Shown piece by piece: positions 45,994 to 55,546 of a DNA stretch of 64,000 nt. The DNA is from Candidatus Methanohalarchaeum thermophilum (GTDB lineage Archaea; Halobacteriota; Methanonatronarchaeia; Methanonatronarchaeales; Methanonatronarchaeaceae), in NCBI GenBank assembly GCA_001914405.1, contig MSDW01000001.1, forward strand, positions 1 through 64,000. Direction: 5' to 3'. The translations under genes and the position numbers were made by a program. Every line of letters begins with the position of its first letter. Positions within the stretch are counted from its first letter, which is position 1. The notes under the pieces were generated by a model. The model saw only the letters and a program-made list of their open reading frames with translations. It was not told the DNA's origin and did not search any database.

Positions 45994-46324
45994 AGATCAT
46001 TGGCTGAATCCTTATATATTATATTACTTTGTAGGGTGTTTAGTATGCTTTACACGTCATTAGGGTAAAAGAAGAGCGATAGTATGGAAATATGTGGAGG
46101 AAATACGAGAGTGAATATAATATTAAGGTAAGTATCTGGGTATTGTGCCTTGATCTGGGCTTTCTCTTAGAGCGAAAGGTTCTGATATCACCTAAGTTTA
46201 TGGGAAAAGTCTGGTGAAAACCCAAAATTTTTTTAAGAGGGGGTGCATAGGAATCTTCTTCCCTAGTCCCGTGATTGGAGGGATTTAGTACCTATTTGTG
46301 GTCTTCTGAGTTTGTTTAGGGGGT

Positions 46325-47695
46325 TTGTTTATCATGGAGAATGAAAGTGAGAAAATATTAATAATTATTTCTAAGCAGGATCCGGCTAGCCTTAATATCA
46401 GAGATAGGTTAGTTGAGATGTGTGATTGGAGAGAAAGAGAAAGTGAAGAGCTTGGTAGTTTTCTTAGTTTTAAGAATTTTCGGTTGAAGTCTATTGATGA
46501 GTTACATGTTGAAAATAATGACTTGGATTCTAGGTTTAAGGATTTTGGGGCTTCTTATTTTGTTTTTCCTACCAGGCATAGTAGTGAATCTGGTAAGAGG
46601 ATTTTGAGTTTGCATTCTACTGGTAATCCTTCTGAGGAAGCTGAATTAGGAGGGGAGAGCTGTAGTTTTTCTATGTCTGCTCCTCGTTTGATGAAAGATG
46701 CTATAGTTAAGTTAAGAAATTTTGGCAGGGAATTGGATTACGATGTTACTCTTGAGGCCACTCATCATGGTCCTACAGATATTGATACTCCTAGTTTTTT
46801 CATTGAGATTGGTAGTGAAGAAGAAGAGTGGAAGGATAAAGAAGCTGGTAGGGTTATTGCTAATACGATTTTGTCGTTGAAGCCGAGGAACCCGATCGTT
46901 GGAGTTAGTTTAGGAGGAGGTCATTATGTTCCTAGGCAAACGCGGTTGTCTCTTGAAACTAATGTAGTTTTTGGGCATATTATCCCTGATTATTCTTTTA
47001 GTGAACCTGATTCTATCGTTAAGGCTATTGATAAAACTCCTGGATGCAGTTTTATTCATTTAAATGATGAAGTTAAGAATATGCAGCTAAGGGAGAAATT
47101 AGAGGAGTTGGATTTACCTAAATATAGTGAAAGTGAGATAAGGGATTTAGATCCGCTTAATATGGATATTAGAGAAAGGATATATGATTTCAGTGATATC
47201 GATTTGGAGCCAGTTTTTTATGGTGGAAGAGACTATGATAGTTTTACATCTACCAGTTTTAACCAAGAATTTGTAGATAAAGTACAGAATACAGATAGAA
47301 ATAAATTTATAAGTAATTTAAAAGATAATAATGCCTTAGTTTTTAAGAAAGAAAATGGTAGCTTTAGTAATGAAATGTTATTTCCCTCTGAAGATTTCTT
47401 GAATTTAGCTACTGGTTTTGTTGATGACTGTATTTCTATTCTCGAAGATGATTCTGATCTCGAGGTAATTCAGAAGGAAGATAAAATTGTGATAGAGATC
47501 TATAACAAGAAATTTGATCCTGAGAAAGCCAAGTCATTTGGATTGGAGGAAAGGGAATTCGGTAGATTGGCAAACGGGGAAAAAGTTGAAAAAGGGGGAA
47601 ATACTATTACGCCGGAGATGGTACACAGTATTAATAAGAACAAGATTGATTTAAATAATCCTCCAGATCAATTAGATAGAATCAAAATAAATTAA
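46325..47695 (+). CDS. dtdA: D-aminoacyl-tRNA deacylase, archaeal DtdA/GEK1 type
   Basis: The 456-residue protein has the DTD2 catalytic-region signature EATHHGPTDIDTPSFFIEIGS (about 145-165), SGGHY-like GVSLGGGHYVPRQTRL, and FSMSAPRLMKDA. It removes D-amino acids from mischarged tRNA. It is longer than many DTD2 (about 270 in pyrococci) because of a C-terminal extension of about 180 residues, as in halophilic/methanogen versions. The TTG at 46325 precedes MFIMENE; ATG 46334 is probably the true start. The first part is G/T-rich. Confidence 0.85.
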   Translation: MFIMENESEKILIIISKQDPASLNIRDRLVEMCDWRERESEELGSFLSFKNFRLKSIDELHVENNDLDSRFKDFGASYFVFPTRHSSESGKRILSLHSTGNPSEEAELGGESCSFSMSAPRLMKDAIVKLRNFGRELDYDVTLEATHHGPTDIDTPSFFIEIGSEEEEWKDKEAGRVIANTILSLKPRNPIVGVSLGGGHYVPRQTRLSLETNVVFGHIIPDYSFSEPDSIVKAIDKTPGCSFIHLNDEVKNMQLREKLEELDLPKYSESEIRDLDPLNMDIRERIYDFSDIDLEPVFYGGRDYDSFTSTSFNQEFVDKVQNTDRNKFISNLKDNNALVFKKENGSFSNEMLFPSEDFLNLATGFVDDCISILEDDSDLEVIQKEDKIVIEIYNKKFDPEKAKSFGLEEREFGRLANGEKVEKGGNTITPEMVHSINKNKIDLNNPPDQLDRIKIN

Positions 47696-47704
47696 GGGGA
47701 CATT

Positions 47705-48841
47705 ATGATGAAATCTGTTGTTGAAGACGCCCTCGAGAGGGCTGAAGAAGAAGAAAAACCTAATATGGATAATGAAGGAGTTAGACCTATTCAAAGTCCT
47801 GAAAAAGAGGAGGATGACAAGGAAATCAAAGAAGTAGTTAAAGAGCTTGGAACCACCATCAGAGTTGTAGGATGCGGTGGAGGCGGATCAAACACCATCA
47901 ATAGAATGATGGAAGAAGGCATAAAAGGATCAGAGCTTATAGCTTTAAATACTGATGCACAGCACTTAGTTAACACTAATGCCCACAAAAAGATATTGAT
48001 TGGTAAAAACAGGACAAAAGGACTAGGAGCAGGTAGTTTACCAAAAATAGGCCAAGAAGCAGCCGAGGAAAACAAGAAAGAACTAGAACAGGCCTTAAAG
48101 GGCTCTGACATGGTTTTCGTTACATGTGGACTTGGCGGAGGTACTGGAACAGGAGCAGCTCCAGTAGTTTCAGAAGTAGCAAAGGAAACCGGTGCATTAA
48201 CTATAGCAGTCGTAACTCTTCCGTTCAGTGTTGAAGGAAAAGTAAGAAAAGAAAATGCTGAAGCAGGATTAGAAAAACTCAGAAATGTAGCTGATACCGT
48301 GATAGTGATCCCAAATGATAAATTGATAGACACCGTTCCAAGATTACCGCTTCAGAAGGCCTTCAAAGTTGCAGATGAGGTACTAATGAGAGCAGTTAAG
48401 GGAATAACAGAGCTAATTACAAAACCAGGACTAGTTAACTTAGATTTCGCCGATATCCGAACAATAATGGAAGGCGGTGGAGTAGCAATGATTGGTGTAG
48501 GAGAAGCTGAAGGAGATGAAAGAGCTGAAGAAGCTGTACACAAGGGATTAAAAAGCCCTCTATTAGATGTAGATATAAGTGGAGCAGAAGCAGCTTTAGT
48601 AAATGTAACAGGGGGCACAGACATAAGCATATCAGAGTCAGAAGGCGTAGTTAAGGAGATATACGAGAGGATAAGCGACGAAGCAAGAATAATATGGGGA
48701 GCACAAGTTAACGAAGACCTAGATGACACAATGAGGGTTATGCTTGTAGTTACAGGAGTTAAATCGCCTCAAATTTTAGGAAGTACAGAAGAAGCAGAAG
48801 AAAAGGAAATGGAAAGCCATGGCATAGACTATGTTGGCTAA
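47705..48841 (+). CDS. ftsZ: Cell division protein FtsZ
   Basis: The 378-residue tubulin homologue has [13 protein letters not shown] near residue 57, the tubulin signature [11 protein letters not shown] near 143, and the T7 loop [11 protein letters not shown] near 248. An N-terminal acidic tail of about 45 residues precedes the core, and the C-terminus is short and acidic with no clear conserved tail. It is upstream of secE-nusG-ribosomal genes, a conserved euryarchaeal order. An AAGGGGACATT ribosome site precedes it. Confidence 0.95.
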   Translation: MMKSVVEDALERAEEEEKPNMDNEGVRPIQSPEKEEDDKEIKEVVKELGTTIRVVGCGGGGSNTINRMMEEGIKGSELIALNTDAQHLVNTNAHKKILIGKNRTKGLGAGSLPKIGQEAAEENKKELEQALKGSDMVFVTCGLGGGTGTGAAPVVSEVAKETGALTIAVVTLPFSVEGKVRKENAEAGLEKLRNVADTVIVIPNDKLIDTVPRLPLQKAFKVADEVLMRAVKGITELITKPGLVNLDFADIRTIMEGGGVAMIGVGEAEGDERAEEAVHKGLKSPLLDVDISGAEAALVNVTGGTDISISESEGVVKEIYERISDEARIIWGAQVNEDLDDTMRVMLVVTGVKSPQILGSTEEAEEKEMESHGIDYVG

Positions 48842-48860
48842 ATAATCCGGCGGTGTAAAG

Positions 48861-49403
48861 GTGTCTTCTAGAGGAAAGGATCTAGGCGATAAGATAAGAG
48901 ACAAGCTAACAGAATACTTTAGGGTTTTAAAGCTCGCAAAAAAACCTGGAAAAGAGGAATTCAGCCAAATAACCAAGATATCTGTCATCGGTATACTCTT
49001 AGTAGGTTCAATAGGTTTCTTAGTTTATCTATCTATGAATGATATTCCAAACGCTATAGCAGACATGGATAAAGCAGAAATGCGTGCACAGTTCTTAAAC
49101 ACCATTGATCCTGATAAAGCTCAACAGACATTAGAGATACAGATCAACAATACTAATCCAGAGGTAAGCACAGGAAATATAACTGTAAGTTTCCAGCCAA
49201 TAAACTGTGAGCTAAAAGATGGAGAAACAAATGTAAAAACACCTCCTATACCACCGGATGGATCTTACCTAGTATCCGTTGATGTAATAAATATAACAGA
49301 TAGATCCAATTTAATCGCAAAGGTATGGGGTGAAAACCTAAAAAGGCATGAATCTGAAGGAACTGCCCTTGAGATTACAGCACAGGATACATCCCCATTC
49401 TAA
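48861..49403 (+). CDS. secE: SecE (Sec61 gamma) fused to an extracytoplasmic domain
   Basis: Residues 1-60 are SecE: amphipathic helix (LTEYFRVLKLAKKPGKEEF) and one membrane helix (about 37-58), and the gene lies between ftsZ and nusG as usual. Archaeal SecE normally ends there at about 55-65 residues, but this frame continues to 180 residues. The extra about 110 residues are beta-rich with several Asn-x-Ser/Thr sites and no second membrane helix. Given SecE topology they face outside the cell. The frame is intact and ends TAA. Start codon is GTG. Confidence 0.85.
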   Translation: MSSRGKDLGDKIRDKLTEYFRVLKLAKKPGKEEFSQITKISVIGILLVGSIGFLVYLSMNDIPNAIADMDKAEMRAQFLNTIDPDKAQQTLEIQINNTNPEVSTGNITVSFQPINCELKDGETNVKTPPIPPDGSYLVSVDVINITDRSNLIAKVWGENLKRHESEGTALEITAQDTSPF

Positions 49404-49498
49404 AAGATAAGTTTTATATATCCTCCGGAAAATTTCCTTACGCCCAATTTTACTTAGTTTCAACTTCATGAAATTTCAGTTTGATTGGAGGTATTATA

Positions 49499-49990
49499 TT
49501 GGTAGAAGAGAAAGATTTTGAGGAATCAAAGATATTCGCTTTAAAGACAACGGCTAACCAAGAAGAAGCCGTAGCTGACATGTTATATCAAGCTGCCAAA
49601 AGAGAAGGTTTTGATATTAGATCAGTTTTAGCTCCAGAATCCTTAAAGGGATACATACTGGTTGAAACACCAAGAGAAGACATAATTAGACAAGCATCAG
49701 AGAATATACCTCACTCAAAAGGCATTGTTGAAGGGGAAACATCTCTAGAAGAAGTAGAACACTTTCTTACGCCTAAACCAAGTGTTTCAGGCATATCAGA
49801 AGGAGATATAGTCGAATTAATTGCTGGGCCATTTAAAGGAGAAAAAGCAAAAGTAAAAAGAATAGACGAAACCAAGGAAGAGATCGTTTTAGAGCTATTT
49901 GAAGCAATGGTTCCTATACCAGTTACGGTTCAAGGAGATCATGTCCGCGTACTAGATCAACAGGAAGAAGAAATTGAGAACTCAAGTTAA
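49499..49990 (+). CDS. spt5: Transcription elongation factor Spt5 (NusG)
   Basis: The 163-residue protein has a NusG N-terminal domain ([25 protein letters not shown]) and a KOW domain ([25 protein letters not shown]). It binds RNA polymerase and couples elongation with ribosomes. I chose the TTG at 49499 because GGAGGT lies six bases upstream; the upstream TTG at 49481 would include that ribosome site in the coding region. It is part of the secE-spt5-L11-L1-L10-L12 cluster. Confidence 0.94.
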   Translation: MVEEKDFEESKIFALKTTANQEEAVADMLYQAAKREGFDIRSVLAPESLKGYILVETPREDIIRQASENIPHSKGIVEGETSLEEVEHFLTPKPSVSGISEGDIVELIAGPFKGEKAKVKRIDETKEEIVLELFEAMVPIPVTVQGDHVRVLDQQEEEIENSS

Positions 49991-50062
49991 TTAGTTATTT
50001 AATTTTACTAAAATTAACTAAAATAGATTTTAGATTAAAAAAAACTAGGAGGTAACTTTAAG

Positions 50063-50509
50063 ATGGAAGAAATCACCGCACTAGTTGAAGGAGGAAGCGC
50101 ATCCCCAGGACCACCTTTAGGGCCAAAACTTGGTCCTTTAGGAGTCAATATCCAAGAAGTGGTTAACGAAATAAACCAAGAGACCAAAGGATTCGAAGGC
50201 ATGGAAGTCCCAGTAACCATTAAAGTCGATGAAGAAACAGATGAATTTGAGATAGAAGTTGGAAAACCACCAACTACCGCCCTCATCAAGAACAAAGCAG
50301 GTATAGAAAAAGGAAGCGGAGAACCAAAAACCGAATTCGTCGGAGAACTTTCCCTAAACCAGATCAAAAGCATCGCAGATATGAAAGAAAGCGACCTGTT
50401 GGGAAAAAACCAGAACCAAAGAATGAAAGAAATTGCCGGTACATGTAATTCGATGGGCGTTAAAGTAGATGGTAAAAAGCCAACAGACTTCATTAAATCA
50501 CTAGAATAA
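50063..50509 (+). CDS. rpl11: Ribosomal protein L11 (uL11)
   Basis: The 148-residue L11 starts [29 protein letters not shown], the characteristic Pro/Gly-rich N-terminal domain. Its C-terminal rRNA-binding domain includes [14 protein letters not shown] and [14 protein letters not shown]. It forms the base of the stalk and the GTPase centre. A good AGGAGGTAAC ribosome site precedes ATG. Confidence 0.97.
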   Translation: MEEITALVEGGSASPGPPLGPKLGPLGVNIQEVVNEINQETKGFEGMEVPVTIKVDEETDEFEIEVGKPPTTALIKNKAGIEKGSGEPKTEFVGELSLNQIKSIADMKESDLLGKNQNQRMKEIAGTCNSMGVKVDGKKPTDFIKSLE

Positions 50510-50524
50510 AAAGGGGTGTAAAAA

Positions 50525-51166
50525 TTGCTTCCAGAACAAGAAATCGAAGAAAAAGTTAAAGATGCTCTAGATTCAGCAGAAGAGAGAAATTTTGAAGAAA
50601 GCGTAGATCTGGCAATTAACTTAAAGAACATAGATCTATCCGACCCTAACAACAGAGTAGACAGAGAAGTTACATTACCTAACGGAAGAGGAAAAGGAGT
50701 TAAGGTATGTGTCTTCGGTAGCGGTGACTTAGCCCGCGAAGCCGAAGATGTCGCAGATTTTCTGCTATCTCCCGAAGAACTTGAAGATCTAGGAGACGAC
50801 AAACAAAAAGCTAGGTCTTTAGCAAAAGAATGTGACTTCTTTTTGGCAGAAGCTCCTTTAATGCCGGATATAGGTAGGATACTAGGACCTATCTTAGGTC
50901 CAAGAGGAAAAATGCCTGATCCTGTTCAACCTGGCGAAGATATAGTTCCAAAAATTAAAAGATTGAAAGAAACAATAAGACTTAGATCAGGAGAAGAAAA
51001 AACATTCCACGCCTTAGTTGGGTCAATCGGTCAAGAACTAGAAGAAATCGTTGGAAACTTGAATACCATTTTGAGAAGACTTGAAAGAGAACTTCCGATG
51101 GGTAGGCAAAATATCGACTCAATTTATGTGAAGACAACTATGGGCCCATCTGTGAGGTTGATGTAA
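50525..51166 (+). CDS. rpl1: Ribosomal protein L1 (uL1)
   Basis: The 213-residue L1 has two-domain features: [26 protein letters not shown], and [16 protein letters not shown] at the hinge, then [12 protein letters not shown] at the C-terminus. Start is TTG with GGGGTG seven bases upstream. L1 of methanogens represses its own mRNA; a binding site was not identified by eye here. Confidence 0.96.
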   Translation: MLPEQEIEEKVKDALDSAEERNFEESVDLAINLKNIDLSDPNNRVDREVTLPNGRGKGVKVCVFGSGDLAREAEDVADFLLSPEELEDLGDDKQKARSLAKECDFFLAEAPLMPDIGRILGPILGPRGKMPDPVQPGEDIVPKIKRLKETIRLRSGEEKTFHALVGSIGQELEEIVGNLNTILRRLERELPMGRQNIDSIYVKTTMGPSVRLM

Positions 51167-51169
51167 AAA

Positions 51170-52033
51170 ATGACTGAAAATGTTGCCGAATGGAAAAAAA
51201 ATGAAGTTTCAGAAATCTCGTCAAAAATCAGGGAAAGCGATGTCATCGGTATTGTAGATATAGAAGGTATTCCCGCGAGACAGCTTCAAGAGATGAGAGC
51301 AAACTTAAGAGGAAAAGCAGATCTTAAAGTAAGTAGAAATACCTTATTGAGAATTGCTCTTAACGAAGCTGGAGTAGATGAGGAATTCAAAAAATATATT
51401 AAAGATCAAGCAGCCTTACTATTTTCAGATATAAATTCATTTGAACTTAATAGAATCATAGAAGAAAATAAGACTCGAGCCCCAGCCTCTGCTGGTGATA
51501 TTGCTCCAAGCGACATCGAAGTTGAAGAAGGCCCTACACAGTTACAGCCAGGTCCAGTACTTGGTGACCTCCAAAAGGCAGGAATACCAGCAGAAATAGA
51601 TGGAGGAGATGTAGTAATAAAAGAGAACAAGGTTGTTAAAGAAGAAGGAGAAGAAATTGACGCTCTACTAGCAGATATGTTAAGTAAGCTAGGTATAGAG
51701 CCGATCGAAGTTGGCTTAGAACTTAAAGCAACTCAAGAAGACGGAGTAATATTTGAACCAGAGGCTCTAGAAATCGACGAAGAAGAATACAGAGACAAAG
51801 TTGTCAGAGCTTATCAAGACACTCTAAAACTATCAATTGAAGCAAGTTATCCAACAGAAGAAACAATCGGTAAACTTATTCAGAAAGCAAAAACAGATTC
51901 AGTTAAGCTTGGCTACGAGGCTGAGGTCCTTGAACCCGATATATTAAAAGATATAATCTCAGACGCTAAAAAGAAAGCAGGTTCACTAGCTTCAAGCTTG
52001 GGTAGCGATTTCGAAACAAATGAAAACGAATAA
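51170..52033 (+). CDS. rpl10: Ribosomal protein L10 (P0, uL10)
   Basis: The 287-residue acidic stalk protein P0 contains VADIEGIPARQLQEMR-like VDIEGIPARQLQEMRANLRGKADLK (family start), the core TRAPASAGDIAPSDIEV and GPTQLQPGPVLGDLQKAGIPAEID, and the C-terminal helical stalk spine for L12 dimers (LSIEASYPTEETIGKLIQKAK). It begins three bases after the L1 stop. Confidence 0.96.
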   Translation: MTENVAEWKKNEVSEISSKIRESDVIGIVDIEGIPARQLQEMRANLRGKADLKVSRNTLLRIALNEAGVDEEFKKYIKDQAALLFSDINSFELNRIIEENKTRAPASAGDIAPSDIEVEEGPTQLQPGPVLGDLQKAGIPAEIDGGDVVIKENKVVKEEGEEIDALLADMLSKLGIEPIEVGLELKATQEDGVIFEPEALEIDEEEYRDKVVRAYQDTLKLSIEASYPTEETIGKLIQKAKTDSVKLGYEAEVLEPDILKDIISDAKKKAGSLASSLGSDFETNENE

Positions 52034-52049
52034 GATGGAGGTGTAAATT

Positions 52050-52352
52050 ATGGAATATGTGTATGCTGCTATGTTACTTCATTCAGCAGAAAAAGATATA
52101 ACAGAAGAGTCAGTAAAAAATGTACTAGATTCCGCCGGAGTAGAAGTAGATGAATCCCGAGTTAAAGCGCTTATTTCAGCTCTAGATGGCGTAGACATCG
52201 AAGAAGCAATAGAAAGCGCTGAAATAGCTCCAACCACAGCTCCAGCAACAGAAACTGCTGAAGAAGAAGAGGAAGAAGAAGAGGAAGAAGAAGAAACCGG
52301 TGAAGAAGAAGAGGAAGCAGCAGCAGAAGGACTTGGTGCACTCTTCGAATAA
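52050..52352 (+). CDS. rpl12: Ribosomal protein L12 (P1)
   Basis: The 100-residue archaeal/eukaryotic-type P1 starts [20 protein letters not shown], has the dimerisation region to about 60, a Thr/Pro/Ala hinge and a long Glu run (over 20 acidic residues) ending in GLGALFE, the tip that binds translation factors. GGAGGTG ribosome site precedes it. It is the last gene of the cluster. Confidence 0.96.
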   Translation: MEYVYAAMLLHSAEKDITEESVKNVLDSAGVEVDESRVKALISALDGVDIEEAIESAEIAPTTAPATETAEEEEEEEEEEEETGEEEEEAAAEGLGALFE

Positions 52353-53041
52353 AGAGGGAATAAAATCCAATATTCCCGCCTTTATCCATTATTTCTTAAT
52401 TTATATTTCAGTAAAAATAAAGCCAAATACAAACCTTGAAGGCTTTCGCCCTTCAATATAAAGGTTGTCGTCAATTTCTATATCCTTTAAGCTAGTTTTT
52501 AGTGTTGGATCCCATGTTAAGATACCTTAATTGAGAAGACTGATTAATGCTCTCCTTTAGATCTATACATAAAAAAGTTCCCTTCTTTGTTTCAATCAGT
52601 CCCCTTTCTCCTTAGTAAACTTTCTTCTTAGTAAGCTATTCTATACCCAAGGTATCTTGCATTTCATCCAGAAGTTACGTTTAATAGCTTAATATATTTT
52701 TAGAATCGCTTTAATTTTTAATAAGTGGTTTAATCTTTATTTCCTTCCTTATCAATACCATAACTTTCCTTGAATTTTTTTTAACCAGCAAACCAAACTT
52801 AACTAGGTCTTCTCTAACTTGGAAGTATCGACCTGAAAAAATATTATATTCAAGAGTCTTATTTCAAGTCACAATCATCCCATGCCCAAAGGGACAGGGT
52901 TTTTCCTGCTTCATTACTTATAAATGAGTTTATAATTATTATTTATGGTTAGAGAAGAAAGGATTTGTCTTAGCCCTTATCTAGAGATAAAGGAAGGACC
53001 TAATGCATTCCAAAAAATCCACAAAAAGGTAAATGTAAAAC
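52353..53041. other. Intergenic region between L12 and the prenyltransferase gene
   Basis: T-rich tracts soon after L12 may end the ribosomal operon. A pair AAGATACCTTAATTGAGAAG / TACCCAAGGTATCTTG (about 52520-52660) forms a loose inverted repeat that resembles a decayed IS605-type end. A hairpin CCCATGCCCAAAGGGACAGGG lies at about 52878-52908. A 39-codon ORF occupies 52945-53064. No RNA gene was recognised. Confidence 0.45.
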
Positions 53042-53064
53042 ATGAAACTGAAAAAAAAGATTAA
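52945..53064 (+). CDS. Possible 39-residue leader-like ORF overlapping the prenyltransferase start
   Basis: ATG GTT AGA... encodes MVREERICLSPYLEIKEGPN and a basic tail; it ends at TAA 53064, overlapping the next gene by 23 nt in another frame. It resembles no family I know. It may be chance, a small protein, or the 5' remnant of another gene. A TATA-like TTATAATTATTATTT lies just upstream. Confidence 0.3.
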   Translation: MVREERICLSPYLEIKEGPNAFQKIHKKVNVKHETEKKD

Positions 53065-53884
53065 GAAATTGAGGATTATTAGGCCATTTAACTGCTTTAT
53101 GTCAGCTTTTGCTGTTTCAATAGGATATCTTATAGCAGGAGGAGGATTTTATAGCTTAAGTAAGTTGGTTTTAGCTGACTTAACCACCTTTTTGGTTACA
53201 GGAGCTGGCAATACTATTAATGATTACTTTGATAGAGAGATTGATAAAATAAATTCACCGTACAGGCCTATTCCTTCAGGAGAAATATCTCCAAAGTCCG
53301 CTTATTTGTTTTCAATTCTTTTATTTTCTATTGGTATAATTTTATCAGCAGCAATAAATTATATATGTTTATTAATCGTAGTAATTAACTCTTTTTTACT
53401 TTATCTTTACGCTAGCAAATTTAAGTCAATCCCTTTTTTTGGTAATTTGGCCGTAGGAGTTATAGTAGGCTCAACCTTCTTATTTGGTGGAGCATCAATA
53501 GGCAAAATACGAACAAATCTAATTTTATTTGGGCTAGCACTATTGGCTACACTAGGCAGAGAAATAGCAAAAGACATTGAAGACATAAAAGGTGACCAAG
53601 GATCAGTAAATACTATAGCCACTGAATACGGTATAGAAAATGCAGCTAAATTATCAATATTTTTCACAATCCTAGCTATTTCATTAAGCCCTCTACCATA
53701 CCTCTTAGGGATATTCGGAATATATTTTCTAATAACTGTAGCAATAGCAGATCTAATATTTCTTTATTCCTCAACAAATCTTTTAACCTCAATAAATATA
53801 GAAGGAGCCAAAAAATACCAAAAATTATCCAAGATAGCTATGTTTTTTGCCCTAATAGCATTCATAGTAGGTTCCTTATCTTAA
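53042..53884 (+). CDS. Digeranylgeranylglyceryl phosphate synthase (UbiA family)
   Basis: The 280-residue membrane prenyltransferase has about eight to nine helices with the two Asp-rich motifs NTINDYFDREIDKINSPYRP (about 59-78) and KDIEDIKGDQGS (about 178-189). In archaea this family adds the second geranylgeranyl chain to form the ether-lipid core. Another UbiA activity, such as a quinone-like cofactor route, is less likely in a methanogen of this type, but cannot be excluded. Confidence 0.88.
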   Translation: MKLKKKIKKLRIIRPFNCFMSAFAVSIGYLIAGGGFYSLSKLVLADLTTFLVTGAGNTINDYFDREIDKINSPYRPIPSGEISPKSAYLFSILLFSIGIILSAAINYICLLIVVINSFLLYLYASKFKSIPFFGNLAVGVIVGSTFLFGGASIGKIRTNLILFGLALLATLGREIAKDIEDIKGDQGSVNTIATEYGIENAAKLSIFFTILAISLSPLPYLLGIFGIYFLITVAIADLIFLYSSTNLLTSINIEGAKKYQKLSKIAMFFALIAFIVGSLS

Positions 53885-54463
53885 CAATACTACTCTTCAT
53901 CCCGTGAAGCAACCCAGATAGCAAGTCATGAAGTTCTCCCCATACTCTAAATAGAATCCTTTCAGAAACTCTAGAACCCCTCTCCTATCCACTTTTTCAA
54001 GTTTTATTTTTCTATTTTCTCAAACAGAGACAACCCCCGACCACAAGGATAGCTTTTAAGAATCTTAAACCATCATCTATTAACTCAATTCATGCTAAAA
54101 TCCTAGACCACCAAAAACACTTTTTCAAACGATGACTTCCTTCTCTACCTAATCAGAGAACTTGGAAGAGGATTTCTCACCAAATAAGTTAAATATGAAG
54201 TTAATTCAATCTTGCTAAACCCAAGTATTTGAGAAAGGGAGCTTTTCACCGAATAAGTTAAACTTATTTTGGTTTAATTTGGATCTGATTCTAGGATCAA
54301 TTAGTTGATTAGAAGGAAATTTTTTCTTTTAACAGATTAATATCTCTATAGTCAGATGTGGTGAAGAATTGATCTCTCTCGTTTCATTTATTTGAGAGAG
54401 GTTCAGGTTTAGATCTAGGATAATAAGATTAAGAGTTATTTAAGTCTAATAGGTGGAATAGAT
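53885..54463. other. Intergenic region with two end repeats, before the FBP aldolase/phosphatase gene
   Basis: The gap contains two IS605-type end palindromes (54131-54193 and 54221-54262). The second is short, ending TTTTCACCGAATAAGTTAAAC. The fbp promoter lies somewhere in 54300-54463; an inverted repeat TCTCTCTCG...TGAGAGAGG at 54372-54401 may be a regulatory hairpin or leader structure. Confidence 0.45.
54131..54193 (-). repeat. IS605-type end palindrome
   Basis: ATGACTTCCTTCTCTACCTAA, an inner CAGAGAACTTGG and GATTTCTCACCAAATAAGTTAAA match the left-end family with TTAAC flank on the minus strand; a partial second copy follows to about 54262. Confidence 0.65.
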
Positions 54464-55546
54464 ATGACTACTTTAAGTGTGATTAAGGCGGATGTTGGTA
54501 GTTTACCTGGTCATGTTAAGGCTCCAAACAAGTTAATTAACGAAGTTGATCGTGTTCTCGAGGAAGGAAAGGATGAAAATAAGATAACTGATTACTATAT
54601 TGGGAGATGTGGCGATGATATTGATTTGATAATGACTCACGATAAGGGTAAGAACGACAGTGATGTGCATGAGTTAGCTTGGAATTCATTTGAAGAAGCA
54701 ACTGAGAAGGCTAAGGAATTAGGACTATATGGAGCTGGACAGGATCTTCTTTCAGATGCTTTTTCAGGAAATGTAAGGGGCCTTGGACCTGGTTCAGCAG
54801 AAATGGAGTTTGATGAAAGAGAAAGCGAGCCATTTTTGACATTTTTATGTGATAAGACCTCGCCCAGTGCCTTTAATCTTCCTTTATTTAAGATGTTTGG
54901 GGATCCTTCTAATACAGCTGGTTTAGTTCTTGACCCTAGTTTACACGAAGGATTCAAATTCACTGTACAAGATTTTTATGAGGGAAAGAAAGCTGATTTA
55001 GCTTGTCCAGAAGAAATGTACGATCTTTTAGCTTTGATAGGTATATCATCAAAGTTTGCTATTGAAGAAGTTAAGAAAAAAGATGGAGAACCAGCTGCTT
55101 CCGTTTCGACTGAGAAATTAAACCTAATTGCAGGTGAATATGTAGGAAAGGATGATCCAGTTGCAGTAGTCAGGTGCCAATCCGGTTATCCTGCAGTGGG
55201 GGAAGCACTTGAAGCATTCTCCTTCCCACACCTAGTACCAGGATGGATGAGAGGGTCACACAATGGACCTCTTATGCCAGTTTCCGAAGAAGAAGCCACT
55301 CCAACTCGATTTGACGGACCGCCCCGAGTAGTAGCATTGGGTTTCCAACTTAACGATGGCAAACTTGTAGGACCAAGAGACCTATTCGATGACCCATCCT
55401 TTGATGAAACCAGAAAGAAAGCGAAAAAGGCAGCTGATTACATGAGAAGACATGGACCATTCCAACCTCATCTACTAGGCGAAGACGATCTAGAGTATAC
55501 AACCCTCCCAGATGTCCAAGACAAATTAAAAGACAGATTTGAATAA
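54464..55546 (+). CDS. fbp: Fructose-1,6-bisphosphate aldolase/phosphatase
   Basis: The 360-residue bifunctional gluconeogenic enzyme starts TLSVIKADVGSLPGHVKAPN, with metal-binding GAGQDLLSDAFSGNVRGLGPG, and C-terminal TRFDGPPRVVALGFQL and MRRHGPFQPHLL. It condenses triose phosphates and dephosphorylates FBP in one active site. It is the ancestral archaeal enzyme for gluconeogenesis, needed in a C1-using cell. Confidence 0.95.
   Translation: MTTLSVIKADVGSLPGHVKAPNKLINEVDRVLEEGKDENKITDYYIGRCGDDIDLIMTHDKGKNDSDVHELAWNSFEEATEKAKELGLYGAGQDLLSDAFSGNVRGLGPGSAEMEFDERESEPFLTFLCDKTSPSAFNLPLFKMFGDPSNTAGLVLDPSLHEGFKFTVQDFYEGKKADLACPEEMYDLLALIGISSKFAIEEVKKKDGEPAASVSTEKLNLIAGEYVGKDDPVAVVRCQSGYPAVGEALEAFSFPHLVPGWMRGSHNGPLMPVSEEEATPTRFDGPPRVVALGFQLNDGKLVGPRDLFDDPSFDETRKKAKKAADYMRRHGPFQPHLLGEDDLEYTTLPDVQDKLKDRFE

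Larger units (their letters stand above)
45503..46324. other. Intergenic region with two end repeats and a possible untranslated RNA
   Basis: It contains palindromic end repeats at 45617-45681 and 45931-45993. From about 46010 a good TATA element (CTTATATATTATATTAC) is followed by about 290 nt with balanced composition and short inverted repeats up to the dtdA start, and an oligo-T run at 46227-46234. No ORF in it is convincing. It may be a long dtdA leader or a small RNA; I could not match it to RNase P or SRP RNA signatures. Confidence 0.45.

Noticed and set aside
46010-46320. RNase P RNA or SRP RNA in the region before dtdA
   Set aside because: I could not find the conserved P4 strands of RNase P RNA or the SRP helix 8 motif; only a vague GGAGGAAA was present.
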